Assembly (NCBI GenBank): GCA_934247935.1
Contig: CAKQKE010000001.1
Span: 248,001-312,000, forward strand
Direction: 5' to 3'
DNA from: an uncultured Clostridia bacterium
Lineage (GTDB): Bacteria > Bacillota > Clostridia > Christensenellales > Borkfalkiaceae
Length of the DNA stretch: 64,000 nucleotides
The position numbers and the translations under genes were made by a program. This document shows positions 62,553-64,000 of this stretch, piece by piece (the stretch's first letter is position 1; each line of letters opens with the position of its first letter). A model generated the notes under the pieces. It was not told the DNA's origin and did not search any database. It worked only from the letters and a program-made list of their open reading frames with translations.

Positions 62553-62678
62553 ATGTTTAACAAAAAAAATAGAATAATTGCATATTTAATTGCAATCGTT
62601 TTGTTTTTAAGTGCAATGTATTGCGTGTTTAAAAGCAGCGGAGACATTATTGGAGTGTTTAAACTGTTTGACAGATAA
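62553..62678 (+). CDS. 41-residue single-span membrane peptide
   Basis: Short gene not covered by usual length cut-offs. It opens with MFNKKNRI, has one hydrophobic helix at residues ~9-26, then a short polar tail ending KLFDR. A very strong CGGAGGTG ribosome-binding site lies 6 nt before the ATG, and a possible promoter (TTGCGT, 18 nt, TAAAAT) is upstream around 62505-62535. It ends 15 bp before the coiled-coil gene, so the two are likely co-transcribed. No homologous family recognised. Confidence 0.65.
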   Translation: MFNKKNRIIAYLIAIVLFLSAMYCVFKSSGDIIGVFKLFDR

Positions 62679-62693
62679 ATAAATTGTTGAATT

Positions 62694-63272
62694 ATGGAAA
62701 ACGAGGAATATTTAAAAGAGAAAGTTTTGCTTGACGAAAAGTACAATAAACAGTTTAAAATGCTTATAAATGGCGAAAAACAAGCATTAGAAGACAAATC
62801 TTGCGAAATTTACGGCGAAAATTATTGCGAATTGATAAAAGAAATTGAAAAACTAAAAATCGAAACAGACAAGCATCGCCGTGGTTTTTATATTAGTAAC
62901 GAATATGTTGACGCTCAAAACGAACTTGGTAAAATCCAGGAGAAATTAGAAAATTGCGCCGACGAAAACGAAAAAGCCTTGTATAAAGACGATTTAAACA
63001 AGGCAATTCAAAAAATCCAGACATTAAACGTTAAATGTGAAAACCAGATTAAATACAAAACCGACGATTTAAGACGCTGTGAAGACGACGTTGCGGCTAT
63101 TATTAAAAAGAAAGAAGACGTTTTAAAAAATTATAAAGAGCAGGCAGAATTATCGGCTAAAGCCAAATTTTCGTCGTTGATTGCCGATTATAATAAGGAA
63201 TTAAACAATTTAAAAGCAAAATATTCGATTGAAATTTCTTCTGAAACAGAAATGCCGGAATTTAAATACTAA
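62694..63272 (+). CDS. coiled-coil protein of unknown function
   Basis: 192 residues, almost entirely charged helix (E, K, N, L) with heptad-like spacing over residues ~1-175. No membrane segment. Cysteines occur at scattered places. There is no good Shine-Dalgarno sequence; translation may be coupled to the 41-residue peptide 15 bp upstream. I do not recognise a family. It could be a scaffold or a partner of the membrane peptide. Confidence 0.6.
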   Translation: MENEEYLKEKVLLDEKYNKQFKMLINGEKQALEDKSCEIYGENYCELIKEIEKLKIETDKHRRGFYISNEYVDAQNELGKIQEKLENCADENEKALYKDDLNKAIQKIQTLNVKCENQIKYKTDDLRRCEDDVAAIIKKKEDVLKNYKEQAELSAKAKFSSLIADYNKELNNLKAKYSIEISSETEMPEFKY

Positions 63273-63284
63273 AAAGGAATAAAA

Positions 63285-63320
63285 AAGGTCTCGCAGATTT
63301 TACTGTGGGACCTTAAACAT
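63285..63320. terminator. terminator between convergent genes
   Basis: 11-bp arms AAGGTCTCGCA (63285-63295) and TGTGGGACCTT (63304-63314) with two wobble pairs. On the minus strand the stem is followed by TTTTTT, so it chiefly ends the membrane-protein gene. Confidence 0.75.
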
Positions 63321-63322
63321 AT

Positions 63323-64000
63323 TTATTTGGATAAATAAGCGTTTTTGTCAAGTAATGAATACTTAATAAATACATAAACCGGTATATTAATAACGCATAA
63401 AATTGGCAAAATTATGTGTTTTAGCAGTTGAATTCCGTTGTTAAAATCGATATTCATAAGCACAGCGAACGCACAAATTATCAAAATCAAGTTAAGCGTA
63501 AGCATTAAAGCAATTTCTATTGCGTTTTTAAACAGGTAAATTTCTTTAATTCGCGCATTTGGGTGAATTTTATATATTACACCGGAGGTGATCGGGGCAA
63601 TTGCCAAAACGCCGATAATTATTAAATAAACGTATGCTTTTGCGTTTAAAAGTTTGCCGACAGACAATGCAATTACCGCAATTTGTAAGCAAATAAGCAA
63701 AAAATGAATTAATATAGTGTGGAAATTGAGTTTATTTATAAGAATTTTGCCTATTTCGGAGCGGTTTGTAGAGGAAGAAACTTTTAATCTGAATCCTTCT
63801 TCATCAGCCATTTTATACAAATCGCTGAAATCGTATTTATATCCCGAGGAAACTGTATTTTTGGTTTCGGTTTTGTCAAATAATTTCTTTTTATTTGATA
63901 CTTCGTTAAATTTTTCAGCGATTTCTTCGTTGTCATAAGTATCGTTTTCCTCGATTTTATCTTCATTTGCGTCCTCGGTTGCCGCAGGTTGGATTTGTTG
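63323..64000 (-). CDS. membrane protein of unknown function (5' end beyond the window)
   Basis: The minus-strand frame is open from the right edge to the stop at 63323 (225 codons visible), so the N-terminus is outside. The visible part begins with an acidic, low-complexity segment (P-A-A-T-E-D..N-E-D-K-I-E-E-N-D). A KYDFSDLYKMADEEG segment comes next. Then about four hydrophobic helices follow (residues ~95-215 of the visible part), ending LLDKNAYLSK. Internal ATG/TTG codons near 63811-63820 lack ribosome-binding sites. No family recognised. Confidence 0.6.
   Translation of the reverse strand, partial: QQIQPAATEDANEDKIEENDTYDNEEIAEKFNEVSNKKKLFDKTETKNTVSSGYKYDFSDLYKMADEEGFRLKVSSSTNRSEIGKILINKLNFHTILIHFLLICLQIAVIALSVGKLLNAKAYVYLIIIGVLAIAPITSGVIYKIHPNARIKEIYLFKNAIEIALMLTLNLILIICAFAVLMNIDFNNGIQLLKHIILPILCVINIPVYVFIKYSLLDKNAYLSK

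Noticed and set aside
62477..62797. Minus-strand 106-codon frame after rluB
   Set aside because: It opposes the 41-residue peptide and the coiled-coil gene, which have better start signals or composition.
1..64000. CRISPR arrays, prophage, IS elements, tRNA or rRNA genes
   Set aside because: No regularly spaced repeats, transposase or phage genes, or tRNA/rRNA-like sequences were recognised in the intergenic regions.

Overview
The window reads as a piece of chromosome from a low-GC, Gram-positive-type member of the Clostridia. The evidence is a Firmicutes-style dcw (division and cell wall) cluster, a meso-diaminopimelate-type MurE (DNPR motif), ScpA/ScpB, RNase Y, a CIRCE-like operator on groES-groEL, and spore-lineage genes (YtfJ/GerW-like, DacF-like, SpoIIIE/FtsK). 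Very short intergenic spacing, frequent TTG starts and 1-25 bp overlaps between genes suggest an uncultured gut lineage, perhaps near Christensenellales. That placement is an inference. I see no rRNA, tRNA, CRISPR array, prophage or insertion sequence. Nearly everything is housekeeping and lies on the + strand.

Layout. 1-8.6 kb: the end of tex, acpP, a SpoIIIE/FtsK translocase, rimO, pgsA, a CinA with an unusual N-terminus, and recA (the pgsA-cinA-recA order is common in Firmicutes). 9-15 kb: RNase Y with a long leader, an S51 peptidase, and a two-component system overlapping a PrsW-like membrane protein that has lost its expected catalytic residues. 15.2-31.7 kb: rpsT (minus), a glutamate racemase with a repeat-rich insertion, then mraZ-rsmH-ftsL-ftsI-murE-mraY-murD-ftsW-murA-ftsQ-ftsA-ftsZ and, after a gap, murC. 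murF and murG are not in the cluster. 31.7-33.8 kb: groES-groEL (minus). 33.9-42.9 kb: dCMP deaminase, cyclophilin, a UDP-galactopyranose-mutase-like flavoprotein, a membrane glycosyltransferase, dxs, an RlmI-type methyltransferase and an anchored ComEC-type metallohydrolase.

43-56.3 kb: an MDR-fold protein lacking zinc ligands (minus), rpmE, a single ORF fusing DUF1385 to PrmC, prfA, a small P-loop protein, and the run trpS-DUF5685-degenerate J-domain protein-membrane protein-rlmD-small acidic protein. After that come a 106-aa unknown, adenine deaminase and MgtC. 56.4-64 kb: a DUF3737 beta-helix protein (minus) divergent from an M50 protease-scpA-scpB operon, then DUF2953-ytfJ-dacF-rluB, a 41-aa membrane peptide, a coiled-coil protein, and a minus-strand membrane protein that runs off the right edge.

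The items most worth a second look are the DUF1385-PrmC fusion, the DUF5685/pseudo-J operon, the degenerate PrsW-like protein, the MurI repeat insertion, and several genes without a Shine-Dalgarno sequence whose -10 box lies 5-10 nt before ATG (candidate leaderless mRNAs). No clear-cut new defence or mobile system was found. Functional calls come from motif recognition by eye, with no database search.
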